Part shown: positions 21,674 through 33,674 of the stretch, one piece after another
Layout: each line of letters opens with the position of its first letter
Position numbering within the stretch: the first letter of the stretch is position 1
Origin: Hydrangea macrophylla
Lineage: Eukaryota > Streptophyta > Magnoliopsida > Cornales > Hydrangeaceae
Direction: 5' to 3'
Assembly (NCBI GenBank): GCA_033977485.1
Contig: CM066988.1
Location: forward strand, 6,799,501-6,863,500
Length of the DNA: 64,000 nucleotides
Made by a program: the position numbers and the translations under genes
The notes under the pieces: model-generated
The model's input: the letters and a program-made list of their open reading frames with translations, nothing else
Databases searched by the model: none
What the model was told of the DNA's origin: nothing

Positions 21674-22776
21674 CATAACTTGTATAAGGCACGTATTCTC
21701 AATCTTGAGACGATTATGAACACAGACTGTGGATATGGCTGCTTTGACTTACCAATCAGTGAGGTCTTAAAGATCAACACCTGGGTATCTTGGATATGTC
21801 ATGTTTATAGGATTGCGAAAATATATTGTCAAGATAGAATCTACCCTCTGCAATAGTGTAAGCATTCCCTTGAGAATGTCACCAAGTTGATTACTGAGAA
21901 CTGCAGTCTTGTTGTTAAGTCATTGTCAACATGTTTGGTAATCATGAGTGGAGAATGGGACTCAAGGAATACAAGAAGTAATCAAGATTCAGGTTAACAG
22001 TAAACGTTAATCCGACTACCTGAATATGATTACGAATGCTGACAATAGAGGGACATTAGTACACCATACAAGTCTAGTTATCGCTTCGGATAGGTTCTTT
22101 TGTGTTGGAGTTCAGTTATCGTTTTATAGTGGAGTAAACGTTAACTGACTAGTTGGTTAATTTGCTGATCAAAGAGTTTGGTCATGGGAATTAACAACTG
22201 GTCTGAGCCCATAATAAAGAGCCTAGGAGGTCCTACTCTTAACTCTGCTAGGATGCTTGGAAAGGCATATGAGGATCTTGTCAAGACAGGTTTGATCGAT
22301 CAAAGGGGTCTCAATCGATTGAAGTCTTGGCAGGTTCGATCAATCGATCATGGTTCAATTGATCGACGGTTTGATCGATCGAAGCCACTTCGATCGATTG
22401 AACGTAAGGTCGGTTCTGGGAATCTATAAATAAGGCAGCTGCGTCCAAAAATTGGAGTTCGTTGTTTTTATAAACCAGAAGCTACAGAAACTGTTTTAGG
22501 TTCCCAAACCAACTCCATCCTCTCTATTAGGGTTCCCATCAACCCTAGCCTCTTCGGGATCATCCGTATGAGTCATAAGAGTGAAGACTATCTAGTGGAG
22601 GCAGCTGAAGTTAGAGATTTCAGAATTGGGCTCAAGACCGTGAGGTATAATTCTTGTCCCCTCTCTTATACGCATCTATAGAGTTAACTCGTAGTAGATC
22701 CGGGCTGCCAATAAGTTTTTGAAACTTAATCTTTCCGCTGCGCGTTTAAAATAATTTTTAAACATGTTTTTCTTCA
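21674..22776 (+). repeat. 5' LTR of copia F (5'-truncated)
   Basis: Aligns with the LTRs at 26163, 43860 and 61502 from about position 385 of 1497 to the end. Confidence 0.85.
22291..22435 (+). promoter_or_regulatory. Palindrome array and TATA box of the copia F LTR
   Basis: Palindromes TTTGATCGATCAAA (22291-22304) and TCAATCGATTGA (22311-22322), then further GATCGATCG variants, lie directly upstream of the TATA box CTATAAATAAGG at 22424-22435. Outer bases vary symmetrically between copies. Confidence 0.75.
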
Positions 22777-22778
22777 AT

Positions 22779-22790
22779 TGGTATCAGAGC
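22779..22790 (+). other. Primer-binding site, copia F
   Basis: TGGTATCAGAGC, 2 bp after the LTR end; tRNA-iMet type. Confidence 0.9.
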
Positions 22791-24426
22791 CTCTCTTGTT
22801 TGGATCTATAGATGCGTTTTGGAACACTAGTTTTGATTTGCATGATGATTTTAGAACTGTTTTCGAAACTGCATCGTCGTAGACCTATTTCTGCAGCAGT
22901 CTTGTAGCAGAATACAAATATGTGATTACATTGGATGCATGGTGGGTTCGATCGATCGAAGTATGTTTGATCGATTGAGCCTTTTCTGTTTTCAGGCGAT
23001 CGAACTGTTTTTGATCGATCGAGATCGATTCTCTATCCAGATATTATTTTCACAGTTTTAAAAGGTTTTTATAATTATTTACTTTAATTTTATATTATTT
23101 TGTAAGTTTTTCAAAATATTTTGTGAAACTGAAAGTTCAATCGATCGAAGGTTCGAGTGATCGAACTTTGTCAATTGATCGAAGTATGATAGAAAACAAA
23201 GATGTTGTTTTTAGTTCTAAATCAGTATATAAAGGGTTTATGTACTGTGTAAATCAATTAGGGGTTCCAACAGTTACATATATTGTTATATATGCGTGGA
23301 TGTTCGTACGACTAACCCTTTTGCAGCAAAATTAGTCTGCTATCTCTGATGGTATCGATCACCTGCATATATTTTATTTTGTATTTAAATATTTGTGATT
23401 GATGATTATTATATTTAAATTATTGGTTTGGTTTTAAGGCATGTGTAAAAGGCGCTGCGACTTCAATCCTGCAAATAAGAAAATCGCATCGGTTTCTCTA
23501 GCCATTTTATTCTATAGTTGATATTTCTTTTTCGAGATAAATTATAAGCTTCGAAAGAAGCATAGGACCAATGTAATAGAATTAGAAAATCCATGAAGAT
23601 AGAAGAGCAAGCCATTGTCCATGAAGATGGAGCCGGAGGCGATCAAACCAAGAAGGAGGTTCTATGAAGATACAGTCATGGGAGATAGAGGCATCATTTA
23701 AATGTCTTTATTTCATTTTAGTTTTTGTTTTTATATGCTTGTTTGTGATTGGAATATTTAATAAGTTGTTACTACATGCATAATAAAATTAGTTTTCTAA
23801 AATAAAATTCAAAAACTGTTGTAACTCATTAATAGACATTGGATGTCTATGGGCAATGAGTGGAAACATTTTTCTAAAAAGCAAATTCCCTATTTACCAA
23901 ATCTAGTGGGAGAGGGTCTTATAAATAACACCCATGATCTTCCATTAACGGTTCACTGTTAGATGAGTAGTGCATTATGTGTCACCTCACCAGGGGTGAT
24001 CGTTCCACAAGGAGGGTACACAACTCATTGGTTACTAGATATGAACTTCTTATGGATATGATCAATCAAACGTGTTAGAGGGTGACCACCACACGGAGGC
24101 ACTACTTGAGGCGGTTGTGATTGGATCCTAGTTATTGGTACACACTAGCTAAGCTATGGATAAGGGATCCCATACGGGGCATTATTCAGAAACTTAGAGA
24201 TCAAATAGGTTCGGAGTCATAACTTGTTTTGCAAGAGTTGCATAGCAGACAAGTCATGATTAATCAAAAGATCGAGTATTGATCGCCACACGGAGGCTTT
24301 ACTCTTTTGTTTTGATATTCCGACGACTTTGTTTTAAAATAAGAGTTTTAAGAATTCTTTAATCTCAAACTATCAAATTTTGATATCTATATTTATTTTG
24401 TCTTTTGATTTTTTCAGTAAATCATA
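22791..24426 (+). other. Long untranslated leader of copia F
   Basis: 1.6 kb without a supported gene. A second set of GATCGATCG palindromes occurs at about 22948-23180. The leader of complex G (59797-61487) aligns with it in inverse orientation. Small frames here only translate the palindromes. Confidence 0.7.
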
Positions 24427-25260
24427 ATGTCTGGATTTGCATTTAGTCCTATTGCAACTATACTCACTCAGAACAAGTTAATTGAAAATAATTACACTGA
24501 ATGGAAGCAAAACCTTGACATCATATTAATTATGGAGGATCGCATATATGTTCTCACCACCCATGCCCTGAAAAACCCACTGCAAATCCTACGGCTGCTG
24601 CTAGACACGAGTTCGACAAGTGGAAGAAGTCGAATGGGATGGCTCGTTGTTACATATTGGCTTCTATGGCTAATGTGTTTCAACATCAATACCAGTCGAA
24701 TGATTCTGCTAGTGCCATTATCAAATCCCTAAAAGAGATGTTTGGGGATCATGGCAGACCTGCTAGACAGCTTGCCATGCAGAAGATAATGAGTGCTAAG
24801 ATGTCGGAAGGGACTCCAATCAAAGAGCATATTTTAAAAATGATTGGTTATTTGAATGACATGGAGACCCTAGGAGCAAAAATTGACGCACAGACCCAAG
24901 TTGATATGATCTTCAATTCACTACCACCTTCATCCACTCATTTTAAACTTAACTATAATATGAACCAAATGAATTTTTCAATGAGTGAATTAATGAGTTC
25001 ATTACTGGCAGCAGAAGGGGTGATCAAACCTGGGGGCAACGTTCTAAATGTTAAGAAATGCTCTTCCCTCTCCCATTCTACACCGAAATGAAAGAAAGGG
25101 AAGAAGAAAGCTAGCACTGGTGGTCCAATTGTTGGACCAGTCCCTAAGATTGCAAAATCTAAGGGAAAAGGTAAGGGTAAGGGGAAGGTGGGTGGTCAAG
25201 GTAAAGGAAAGTGTTTCCAATGCGGTGAGAAGGGCCACTGAAAGAGGAATTGTCCACAAT
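24427..25260 (+). pseudogene. gag of copia F
   Basis: Starts MSGFAFSPIATILTQNKL, as in the gag of complex G. The frame shifts at about 24570 and continues with a UBN2-type gag region (MARCYILASMANVFQ ... YNMNQMNFSMSELMSSLL). TGA at about 25089 ends the second piece. A CCHC zinc knuckle (KCFQCGEKGH then NCPQF) follows in another frame and has TGA in place of its Trp. Not functional. Confidence 0.8.
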
Positions 25261-25262
25261 TC

Positions 25263-25634
25263 TTGGCTACAAAGATTCAAGGTATGATTGAATCACATGT
25301 GATTGAAGTAAATTTTATAACGGATACTTCAAACACTTGGTGCATTGATTCTGGTGTGACTAACCATATCTGTAATTCGTTGCAGGGGTTCAGATCAACC
25401 AGGAAATGCAGTGATGGGGACATCGTGCTGACTTTAGGATCTAGCGCAACCATTTCCACAGTTGTAGTAGGAGTAGTAGCTTTAGAATTTTCAGACAATA
25501 ATGTTTTGATTTTATCAGATGCACTTTACATCCCTTTAATGAGATGTAATTTAATTTCAGTTTCTAATTTATCGAATAATGGTTATTCCTTTGATTTTGG
25601 AACTGAAGTTGTGATTAAAAGAAATAGTTTTTAA
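25263..25634 (+). pseudogene. Protease of copia F
   Basis: Aspartic protease start with active site WCIDSGVTNHICNS, where relatives have SGA; the stretch continues to NLISVSNLSNNGY and ends at a TAA. In intact relatives it processes the polyprotein. Confidence 0.75.
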
Positions 25635-25718
25635 ATTTGTTCTGGTGTTAAATCAAATGGCTTGTATGTGATCAGTTCAATTATTTCTAAAGACTCTTGT
25701 ATGGAACTTAATAACTAA

Positions 25719-26162
25719 GTGGTAATGGTACCATCTAAAAGAAAGGAACCTTCCACTAATCCAACAAAGCTTTGGCATATGAGGCTTAGCCATATCAATC
25801 TAAATAGGATTGGCAGACTAGTCAAAGAAGGGGTCTTAGGCGATTTGGTTCTCGAACCAATGGAAGTCTGCGAGTCTTGTTTAGAGGGTAAGATAAACAA
25901 AAGGCCCTTTCCTACAAAGGGCAATAGGACCAATGCATTGTTGGAATTAGTTCATACTGATTTGCGTGGACCAATAAATATTAGAGCATGGGGTGGTTAT
26001 GAGTATTTCATAACATTTACTGATGACCACTCTAGGTATGGATATGTGTACCTAACGCAGCATAAGTCTGAAGCCTTTGAAAAGTTCAAAGAGATTATGA
26101 CTGAAGTGGAGAAGCAATTGGGCACACATATTAAGGCCATTCGATCTTATCGAGGTGGCGAG
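25719..26162 (+). pseudogene. Integrase start of copia F, cut at the H insertion
   Basis: The pre-integrase zinc-binding domain has its His and Cys pairs (LWHMRLSHINLNR ... CESCLEGK). The DDE core has its first Asp (VHTDLRGP). The block that carries the second Asp reads RSYRGGE where complex G has RSDRGGEY, so that Asp is Tyr here. Immediately after GGE the LTR of H begins. The matching downstream part (EYLSNGFIDHLV) is found at 47623 and 52842, in inverse orientation. Confidence 0.85.
26158..26162. repeat. GCGAG, left target duplication of copia LTR H
   Basis: GCGAG precedes the LTR start TGTTGGGT. GCGAG also follows an LTR end (CCATCA) in inverse orientation at 47624-47628 and 52843-52847, the other side of the same kind of event. 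Confidence 0.8.
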
Positions 26163-27209
26163 TGTTGGGTTTATGCCCTCAAACCATTACTTTATGTATG
26201 ACATTAGCATTTTAATATATGGATATCAGTTTTACATTTCATTATGTATGTTTCTTTCATGAGATGATTTTCAATCCTTAAGTATCATAGTAGGTAATTC
26301 ATGTGTGTATGAGATACATACAAGTGAGATATGAATTACCATCCTTTGATACTTAAAGCTTGTCACAGTGGATGATGAGACTGGATATCTCATCAGGTAT
26401 ACACTGTAGCATAATTAACTACCATTGGATGGAGTGATTAATCTCAATCACTAGACTGTCACTCTTAGTTAATATGCTAGTGCTTATAGTGCAATGATGG
26501 ACCTGAGCTTTCCTATTGACACTTAATGTTGTCAAACAGTCAATAGGGACTCATAACTTGTATAAGGTACGTGTTCTCAATCTTGCGACAATTATGAATA
26601 CAAACTGTGGATATGGCTGCTTTGACTTACCAATCAGTGAGGTCTAAAGAAGATCAACACCTGGGTATCTTGGGTATGTCATGTTCATAGGGTTGTGAAC
26701 ATATATTGTCAAGACAGAATCTACCCTCTATTTCAGAGTAAGCATTCCCTTGAGAATGTCACCAAGTCAATAACTGAGTACTACAGTCTTGTTGATAAGA
26801 GTTTTCAACATGTTTGGTAATCATGATAGGTGAATGTGACTCAAAAAATACAATACAAGAAGTAATCATGATTCAGGTTGACAGTAACAGTTATCCGACT
26901 ACCTAAATATGATTATGAATGCTGAAGGTAGAGGGACATTAGTACAACATACAAGTCTAGTTATCGCTTTGGATATGTTCTTTGCGTTGGAGTTCAGTTA
27001 TCGTTTTATAGTGGAGTAAACGTTAACTGACCAGTTAGTTAGTTTGCTGATAAAAGAGATTGGTCATGGTAATTAACAAACTGGTCTGAGCCAACAATAA
27101 AGAGCCTAGGAGGTCCCACTCTTAGCTCCGCTAGGAAGCTTGGAAGGGCACATGAGGATCATGTCAAGGCAGGTTCGATCGATCGAATGAGTCTCGATCG
27201 ATTGAAGTC
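26163..27209 (+). mobile_element. Copia LTR H, interrupted by Tat element D
   Basis: Aligns with the first 1047 bp of the 1497-bp LTRs of complex G. It starts TGTTGGGTTTATGCCC and stops within the palindrome region (GATCGATTGAAGTC), where Tat element D begins. It may have been a solo LTR or part of a full element; only this part is present. Confidence 0.85.
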
Positions 27210-27323
27210 TGTTTGCACCCAAAAAACCATCAAAGGTTTTTAAGTCTGAGTGATGTAAAGTTGGATAGAGAAGAGGCCGGCTTAGGGAATACATGACTCA
27301 TCGAACGTAAGTAGAGACTGTAA

Positions 27324-27608
27324 GCCCGATGGTAGGCACAAGGTTGTTGGGTGTTGTGATATGAGCCCGATTAGAAGGATGGGGATGTATGAGGGTTATC
27401 GGGCACTGGAATAACATAACCTAATGCAACGTGAGCCTGATAGTGGATTAAAGCAGCACAGAGGCCAATCGGACACTGTGTAATGAAAGATGGCTGTATC
27501 AATCCGATTGGCCATAGGCATTCATAGAAAGGTAATCGGGCATGAAAGAAGAAGGTATTGAAATTAGCTAAGCCCGATTCAATTAAAAGAGTACTTGACA
27601 AGTCCGAT
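27324..27608. repeat. Dispersed GCCCGAT motif array in the D LTR
   Basis: About nine copies of GCCCGAT or close variants in both orientations (27324, 27365, inverse 27398, 27435, inverse 27478, 27503, inverse 27535, 27572, 27602), spaced 25-43 bp apart, upstream of the TATA box. Confidence 0.7.
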
Positions 27609-27876
27609 GGAGTGAAAGGGGAAGGCGGTGCTATTCATAACTGTCAGGATGACGTCATCCCAGATTTTTAGCAAGAGTCCGTTTAGGAAAAGAATCTGAT
27701 CACGTCCAGCTGGGTTTAGAAGGTTAATCCATAAATTAGTGGGATTGATTCAATCAGAATTTGGATAAGGTAGGAGTTAGAGATTGAGAAGGTTTCTTCC
27801 ACCATTAGCCAATCAACCACATAGCTTAAGGCGTAAGCAAAGGAGTCCTTTCCTAATCATGAGCCATCCATGGCCG

Positions 27877-27888
27877 CTATAAATATGG
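27877..27888 (+). promoter_or_regulatory. TATA box of the D LTR
   Basis: CTATAAATATGG, a strong plant TATA match, upstream of the gag leader. Confidence 0.7.
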
Positions 27889-28353
27889 AAACAGGCCAAG
27901 CATAAGGGGACTTCGCGTCATCTCGAAACAGCATATACACCGCATTCGAAGCATTCAAAGCATTCAAATCTTTGTGTTTTTCAGCCTTCATAGCAAATAG
28001 GTCTGCCTTTTTGTTATTTCTTTTGGTTCTTTTGGATAATCAGCCTATTCTGGTTTATTCTTTAGATCTGTTTATTTTTTCCAAACACTTAATGAAATCT
28101 ATTTTTATTAATCTGTTTGTGATTGTTTTCCTGGTAAACTCTCTAACACTGTTTAGTTTGTGCGCTTCAGTACTGCTAAAGAATTTATGGTGATGGTACT
28201 TTCCTACTCACTACACACAATCACCGTTTAGAAAGCCAGATTCATAAAGCCTTGTGTATCACTCACACAAGCGTTTAGGAAATTAGTTTGCACGCACACA
28301 CACACCGAGCCCATTTGGCTCTGGCACGCCCGCAAAATTACATAGCAAACATA

Positions 28354-28372
28354 TTGGCACGCCCGGTGGGAC
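28354..28372 (+). other. Conserved Tat leader motif
   Basis: TTGGCACGCCCGGTGGGAC, just before the gag ATG. Element A has the near-identical GGCACGCCCGATGGGAC at the same place, so the motif is kept across Tat families. Confidence 0.75.
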
Positions 28373-28387
28373 ACACAGTATCAAGCC

Positions 28388-29143
28388 ATGCTTCGAAAGA
28401 AAGACAAACAGACAACAAAGAATGGCGAAGACGGTTCTCCTATGGACCTACCTATGGAGGAAAGTACTGGCCATTCTCCACAAGACGGCAGTATCACTCT
28501 TGAGGCAATTTCAGAGGCCATGAGAGCGAACGTTGCGCCCATGTCGCAGGAATACAACGCGCTAATAGGTTCAATGGACAATCTTAAATCGGTCATCAAC
28601 CAGACGGCCGATGTTCATAAGAGTCAAGCTGACCTGGTCATGGAGACAAGGACCACCCACGTAAAATTGGATCGCCTGTCGGATATAATTGGCTGGTTGA
28701 TAGAGACCTACAAGGCCGGAGGCAGTAAAGAGCAGGTCAATGGATCAGGCTCTGGCACATTGCTTGAGTCCGATAAGTCGAAAGACCCACCCTACATCTG
28801 TCCGAACCTTAGGGAGGGTAATGGCTCAGGCAAGCAATTTGAATCACAGACTGGAATGGCTAGCAGATCGATTGTCACCGATCCCAATGGATCGGCGACA
28901 CCGGGTTTTGGTCGATCAACAGGCCCTACTGAAAGTTCAGTCGGCCACACACAACCTCCAGGTCACGCTGCTGGGGGGCAAAAAAACAATGGTGGGTTTT
29001 GGACTCATCAGACCAATCACAATCAACAGCAACTGCCACCGCCGTTGGCACCCCCATTGAGGAATGTTCAGCCCGTAGCTCCACAACCCATCAATAGGGA
29101 GAAGTTGGTACAGCCATACACGAAGAGTATGGCCCGTTTATGA
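28388..29143 (+). pseudogene. gag N-terminal region, element D
   Basis: The first ATG after the leader motif opens a 251-residue frame: a basic start, a helical heptad-like stretch (NLKSVINQTADVHKSQADLV) and a Gln/Pro-rich linker. A stop and frameshift separate it from the capsid domain. The Tat N-terminal region is poorly conserved, so the call rests on position. Confidence 0.65.
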
Positions 29144-29220
29144 GAAGACTGGAGAGGTCGACGTACAGATGGCTATATCCCCCTGAAATTGACTAGGTTA
29201 TATTTCCCCAGGGATACAAA

Positions 29221-30521
29221 GTACCAAACTTCACTCTATTTTTTGGAGAGAGTGAACAATCGTCGGTGGAGCACATTGGCCGGTTCATTGTTCAATGCGG
29301 CCATGTGGGTAGTAGTGACCCATTAAAGTTGAGGTTATTTCCAAATTCACTAACGGACATGGCATTTTTGTGGTATGTCAATCTCCCCGCCAATTCGGTG
29401 CAAACTTGGCAAGGGATGGAAGAGCTATTTCACGGCCAGTTCTATAGGATTGAGCCTGAAACATCGCTGGCAGACCTATCCAGGATGACGCAGTTAGTAA
29501 GAGAAACTGTAGAAACCTACATAGCTCATTTTTGTAAGGCAAAGTATCGGTACAAGATGGTTTTGCCTGAGGAAGAATATGCTAAAATGGCTATGGGGGG
29601 ATGTCCTTTGAACTTCGCAAGAGGTTTTAAGGAACTGACTTCCGTGATTTATTCGAGCTGGCCACGCGGGCCGGTCGTTATGAGCGCATCCTTTTAGACG
29701 AGCAGGAGAAGAAGTACTCATCCAAAGGGACGTATTATAAGGACCCTAATTATGAGGTCCACTTAGCGAAGTGTGACCTCGAAACAGAGAGCGATATGGC
29801 CGAGTTAATCTATAAATGGCCAATTGTATGTAACGCCTTGAATAAACCTATCAACAATAATGACACTGCAAAGAAAATGGCGTTTGAGGCGGGAAAAAAT
29901 TATACTTTTGACATAACCATGGCTGATCAAATATTCGATGCCTTATTGGCCGATAAAGTGATCTAGCTGAGTGAAGGCCATCGGATCTCCAAGGCCGATG
30001 ACCTAAAAAATAAAGAATACTATAAGTGGCACAACTCCTGGAAGCACTCCACTAATAATTGCATTATTTTTCATAATGTCATACAGGAAAATGTGGAGAA
30101 AGGAGGTTTCAAGTTCTCGAACAAGGCTATGGGGATTGATGCAAATCCGTTTCCTCAAATCACCGGCACTAATATGGTGACGCACGATTTAGCCAAGCTG
30201 ACAAGGCCAAGGCCGAAGATAGACTTGACCAATAGAGAAATGGTGCCAAAACAGAAGGAAGGGAGACAAATTGCCATTTCGGCTACAGATAGGCCGAAAG
30301 TGACGATACATGACCTCCAAAGAAGTTATCAGGAATGTAAAGAAAAGGGCCGCAAGAACGAGGAAGAGACTACTAAGTCTAGTACCGATAACTTGATAGC
30401 GGATCTTAGACGACAATTGGAGTTCATCGAACAAGGCCTTTACTCAAGATGCAAGGCTGATATGAAGAAAGAGGTCTCTAGCCTGAGTAAGAGGCCAAGA
30501 AGCAATAACCTCGGGAGTTGA
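29221..30521 (+). pseudogene. gag capsid and C-terminal region, element D
   Basis: A Retrotrans_gag domain in good order: VPNFTLFFGESEQSSVEHIG, LRLFPNSLTDMAFLWY, TWQGMEELFHGQFY, VETYIAHF. After a frame change the C-terminal zinc-finger-like block reads YYKWHNSWKHSTNNC, where relatives I know of begin with Cys; the first Cys seems lost. A charged coiled-coil-like end (DLRRQLEFIEQGL) closes at 30521. At least two stops or shifts make it inactive. Confidence 0.75.
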
Positions 30522-30719
30522 GCCTGAGAAGATCTATATATGAGAGGTTGTCACTGCCTTGGCAGGGTCAGGCGTAGCCTGAGTGGCGGGCAAAACCCTC
30601 CTTGGCCTCGCAAACCAGCCTAAGTGAATCTAGCCGATTGGGAGCAAGAGGTACCCGAATAATTCCAAAGCCTAAGTTGCCAGCGAAGGCATCAACCTCT
30701 AACAGGAGCCCAAGGATGG
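30522..30719 (+). other. Remainder of element D before the B insertion
   Basis: No clear frame. Sequence stops abruptly at the B LTR at about 30720. D should resume to the right of this window. Confidence 0.5.
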
Positions 30720-32942
30720 TGTGGATATCGCAGGTTGACTTACCCACAGCTTTTTCAAAATCAATTTCTAAAACAAATGAGTCGCCACTTAATTTTTAAA
30801 AGGAAAAATTAAGAAACCATTTTAAAAGCAAACTGATCTTTTAGAAACCAGAGATTAACTAGGTCCGGGGATTATGGAATGAGAGAGGAAGGAGCCCGTC
30901 GGACTAAAACACCCTCTCTCACCCTATCTTGCGATAGGCCTCTACTCAACATCCTTTTAATCAAATTTATTAATCTAAGCATGCCCTCAACTAATACATA
31001 TATACATATACATCACAAAAAGCATGTCCAAAGGGTGTAAAATTTCTAATGGCAAAATATCATTCATAAACCACATATTTCAAATAGCAAAGCAATATGA
31101 CATGCAATAGAGAACAAGTGGACTCACCCGGGATCCAGCAGCGGTATTAAACGTGCAATGCATGCAAACAAAAGAAAACCCTAAAAAAAGAGTCTCTAAT
31201 CACATATACACATAAGGCAAAAGCCTAATTCTAAGGTGTCACGCATTAAGTCGAAAAATCGATAAAAATCAAAGAATGCAATAAACTAGAGAGGGGTTGG
31301 GAAATTGTACCTCAAATGCGCTACAAAACAAAGGTTAGTACACATGCCTTAGACAAGATATAACATCAAGAATAATTAATCCTAAGTCATGTTTAATTAG
31401 ATACAACTTAGACAAGAGATAAGTTCTACTTATGAATGTTGACATGTATGAATGGATACAAGAATATGAACAAGAATGAGATGTGAATCTATTCACTAAT
31501 TTGGATCACTTAGCCTCTGGATTTAAACTAAATTACCATTATTCAAAGCATTATTTGAGTCCTAAGACATTTAGGAGATTATTTGAGTTGAAATAAACAA
31601 GATTAGACAAAATAGTAGCAGTTTTTATGAATTACAGAGAGCAGATCAGGCGATCAAAAATAGGAATAAAATACTTCCAATGATTGGGTCTTAATGATTT
31701 TTGGATATGTTATGCCTCTGTGAGTCTACTTTCTAATCCAAAAAGCAAATCGAGGTTTGAACGGTTAGATCTCCGGGAATATGGAAAATACTAGACATCA
31801 CTCAGCATTTTACAACCTCCTGTCCAGAATTCTTGCACGATTTATTACAATTAGTAAAAAAATCAGAATTGCTTTGTTCTTTTTAGGGTGACTTCCTAAC
31901 ACATTAATCTACTTAGAAAAATTTATTTTGGGTCACAAACACTTTATTAAAACCTCGATTTATTTATTTCAAAAGAGTGTTGCTGTGCTGAAATTCTGGG
32001 CAGATTGTTGTTACTTTGCAAGAACTCATGACCAAGCCATTTTAAACATAAAATCACCTTAAAACAAAAATTACAGTGGTAGAACTTTGAGTTATAGACA
32101 TTTTCCCGTTAGTTTCACTTGATTTCAACGGTTGGATTTCGAATTAAAAATCTTTGATCAAAAATAGTTTGTGAACTCACTGTTTTCATTTGTCAAACTC
32201 AACTTTATTTGTTAACCCCAACTATTAAACCATGAAGTGGGCTTAAACTAGACCATTTTCTCCTACCATTTGATGGTCATTGGAGACTAATGACCTTCAT
32301 ATTTGTAGATTCCAAATGAAGTATGAATAGACTTCATGAAATCTCAAAATGAGGACTCTAAACCATGGAAATAGGCTTAGACTCAAAACCACTTTCTCCT
32401 ATCATTTAGTGGTCATTGGAGATGAAGACATGATTAATACTCAAGAGTCTCAAAGGAATATAGAAAGGATTCCATAAAACATCAAGTTTAGAAGATCCAA
32501 GTCATGAGTATGGACTTGGATCCATCTATATGAAATAAAGTGATGATCAAATTTTGACTCTCATGTAGAGCATAAGCTTACATGGGATTCAAAGGATAAT
32601 ACCTCAAGAGATCAAGAGAGATATTGAACATCTCCAAGAATCTCAAGAAAAGAAAACAAACAAAGAAATAGAAGAGAGTATTGGAAACAAAAGACTCCCA
32701 AGTTTACTTGACAAACAAAGAGAGTAATAAAAGGTTTTTTAGGATTAGAGATTTTTAAAGGAAATGAGTAAACAAATAATCTATGGTTAGAGGATCACCT
32801 CCAAATTATCCTCAAAGTCTTTTTCCTTTGAAGGTCTTCCAAGCTCTTCTAATTCTCTCTAAAACTCTTTCAAATATGTTTTTTTTTAAATGATAGTGGT
32901 TCCTTCTATATTTTCACCACACCTTCTCAAGAAAGATCCTCT

Positions 32943-32953
32943 CTCATTTATAG
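32943..32953 (-). promoter_or_regulatory. TATA box of the element B LTR
   Basis: Minus-strand CTATAAATGAG. The hairpin array at 33049-33382 lies 100-440 bp upstream of it in the element's own direction. Confidence 0.65.
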
Positions 32954-33048
32954 GCAAAATTACACAGCATTTCCAGTGAATTTTCGGAGCAAAAAACAGG
33001 TGTAAATTCCCCATTTGGTGGTACAATGTGTACTTTCTGAATTTAGAC

Positions 33049-33382
33049 AGACTGCTGCCCAGGGCGGCAGTCAAGAAACTGTCGCGGCAGTCTGTGAATG
33101 CCGCCACGGCAGTCCAGGAATGCCGTGCCGGCACTACGCGACTGCCGTGCGGCACTCATCAAATGCCGCGGCAATTAATTGATTGCCGCGTTTTTGTCAG
33201 TTTTACTTTATCAGTTTTTTGTTCTTATCTGCATACACATACGTATTGCACTGCAAAATACGGACTTTAAAAGATAACGGCAGTCAGAAAATGTCGGCGG
33301 CATTTGGTGAATGCCGGGCCGGCATTTGGTGAATGCCGGGCCGACATTCACTGACTGCCGTGCGGCATTCAATGAATGCCGC
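33049..33382. repeat. Covarying mini-hairpin array 1 (element B LTR, U3)
   Basis: A run of inverted repeats around GCGGCA/TGCCGC. Best examples: 33362-33382, GCGGCATTC-AAT-GAATGCCGC (9-bp stem, 3-base loop); 33067-33071 pairing with 33049; 33167-33190, CGCGGCAAT pairing with ATTGCCGCG; two tandem 22-bp units at about 33298-33340 (CGGCATT-TGGTG-AATGCCG). The inner stem bases vary but still pair. Confidence 0.85.
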
Positions 33383-33658
33383 GGTTGCTGCCGTGTGCCG
33401 CTTTTGTTGAGCTTTTCCTTTTTTGACTCTTCCTTTTTCTCAAAGCAATTTATTCTTGAAGATCTTTTCCGAAAATTGTGTTTTATATCTGAATTCCCCT
33501 AAACACCTGGTATTTTCTCCTCTCTGTGAAATTTTATCGCGTTTAGAGAACTTTCTGAAGAGCTTGGAACACTTCGAATCTTCCAGTCCTTGTCATCATC
33601 GGATACGGAGGTGATGCTCTCCTAAATTCGGTAATCGGTCAAAATTGGGGTGTCTACA

Positions 33659-33674
33659 GTTTGCCCCTCTTCGG
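33659..33674 (-). other. Polypurine tract of element B
   Basis: Minus-strand CCGAAGAGGGGCAAAC ends directly at the LTR start. Two similar AGTTTGCCCCT tracts occur at 40057 and 40104. Confidence 0.8.

Larger units (their letters stand above)
21674..26162 (+). mobile_element. Copia element F, 5' part (truncated LTR, gag, protease, start of integrase)
   Basis: A Ty1/copia element of the same family as complex G. The 5' LTR lacks its first 380 or so bases. A primer-binding site, a 1.6-kb leader, gag, protease and the start of integrase follow. At 26162 integrase is interrupted by another copia LTR (H) with target duplication GCGAG. The rest of F is not adjacent; copies of its right half occur inside complex G. 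Frameshifts and stops show it is old. Confidence 0.85.
27210..28300 (+). repeat. 5' LTR of Tat element D
   Basis: The first 280 bp are shared (roughly 7-8 percent different by eye) with inverse segments 47767-48048 and 52986-53267. The 3' border of this LTR was not fixed; it lies between the TATA box and the leader motif. Confidence 0.65.
27210..30719 (+). mobile_element. Tat element D, 5' part (LTR and gag)
   Basis: A plus-strand Tat element: LTR from TGTTTGCACCC at 27210, TATA box at 27877, the conserved leader motif at 28354, gag to 30521, then cut at 30720 by the 3' LTR of element B in the opposite orientation. Its pol is not here. A Tat 3' LTR and antisense PMD gene of the same family occur inside complex G. 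Confidence 0.8.
30720..33658 (-). repeat. 3' LTR of Tat element B (about 2.94 kb)
   Basis: Minus strand starts TGTAGACACCCCAATTTTG, a start well known in Tat LTRs, right after a polypurine tract; it ends near GATATCCACA at 30720. The end is marked by the conserved AAGTGGCGACTC motif (plus-strand GAGTCGCCACTT, about 30781). The end base may be 30720 or 30722. No gene lies inside. Confidence 0.8.
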
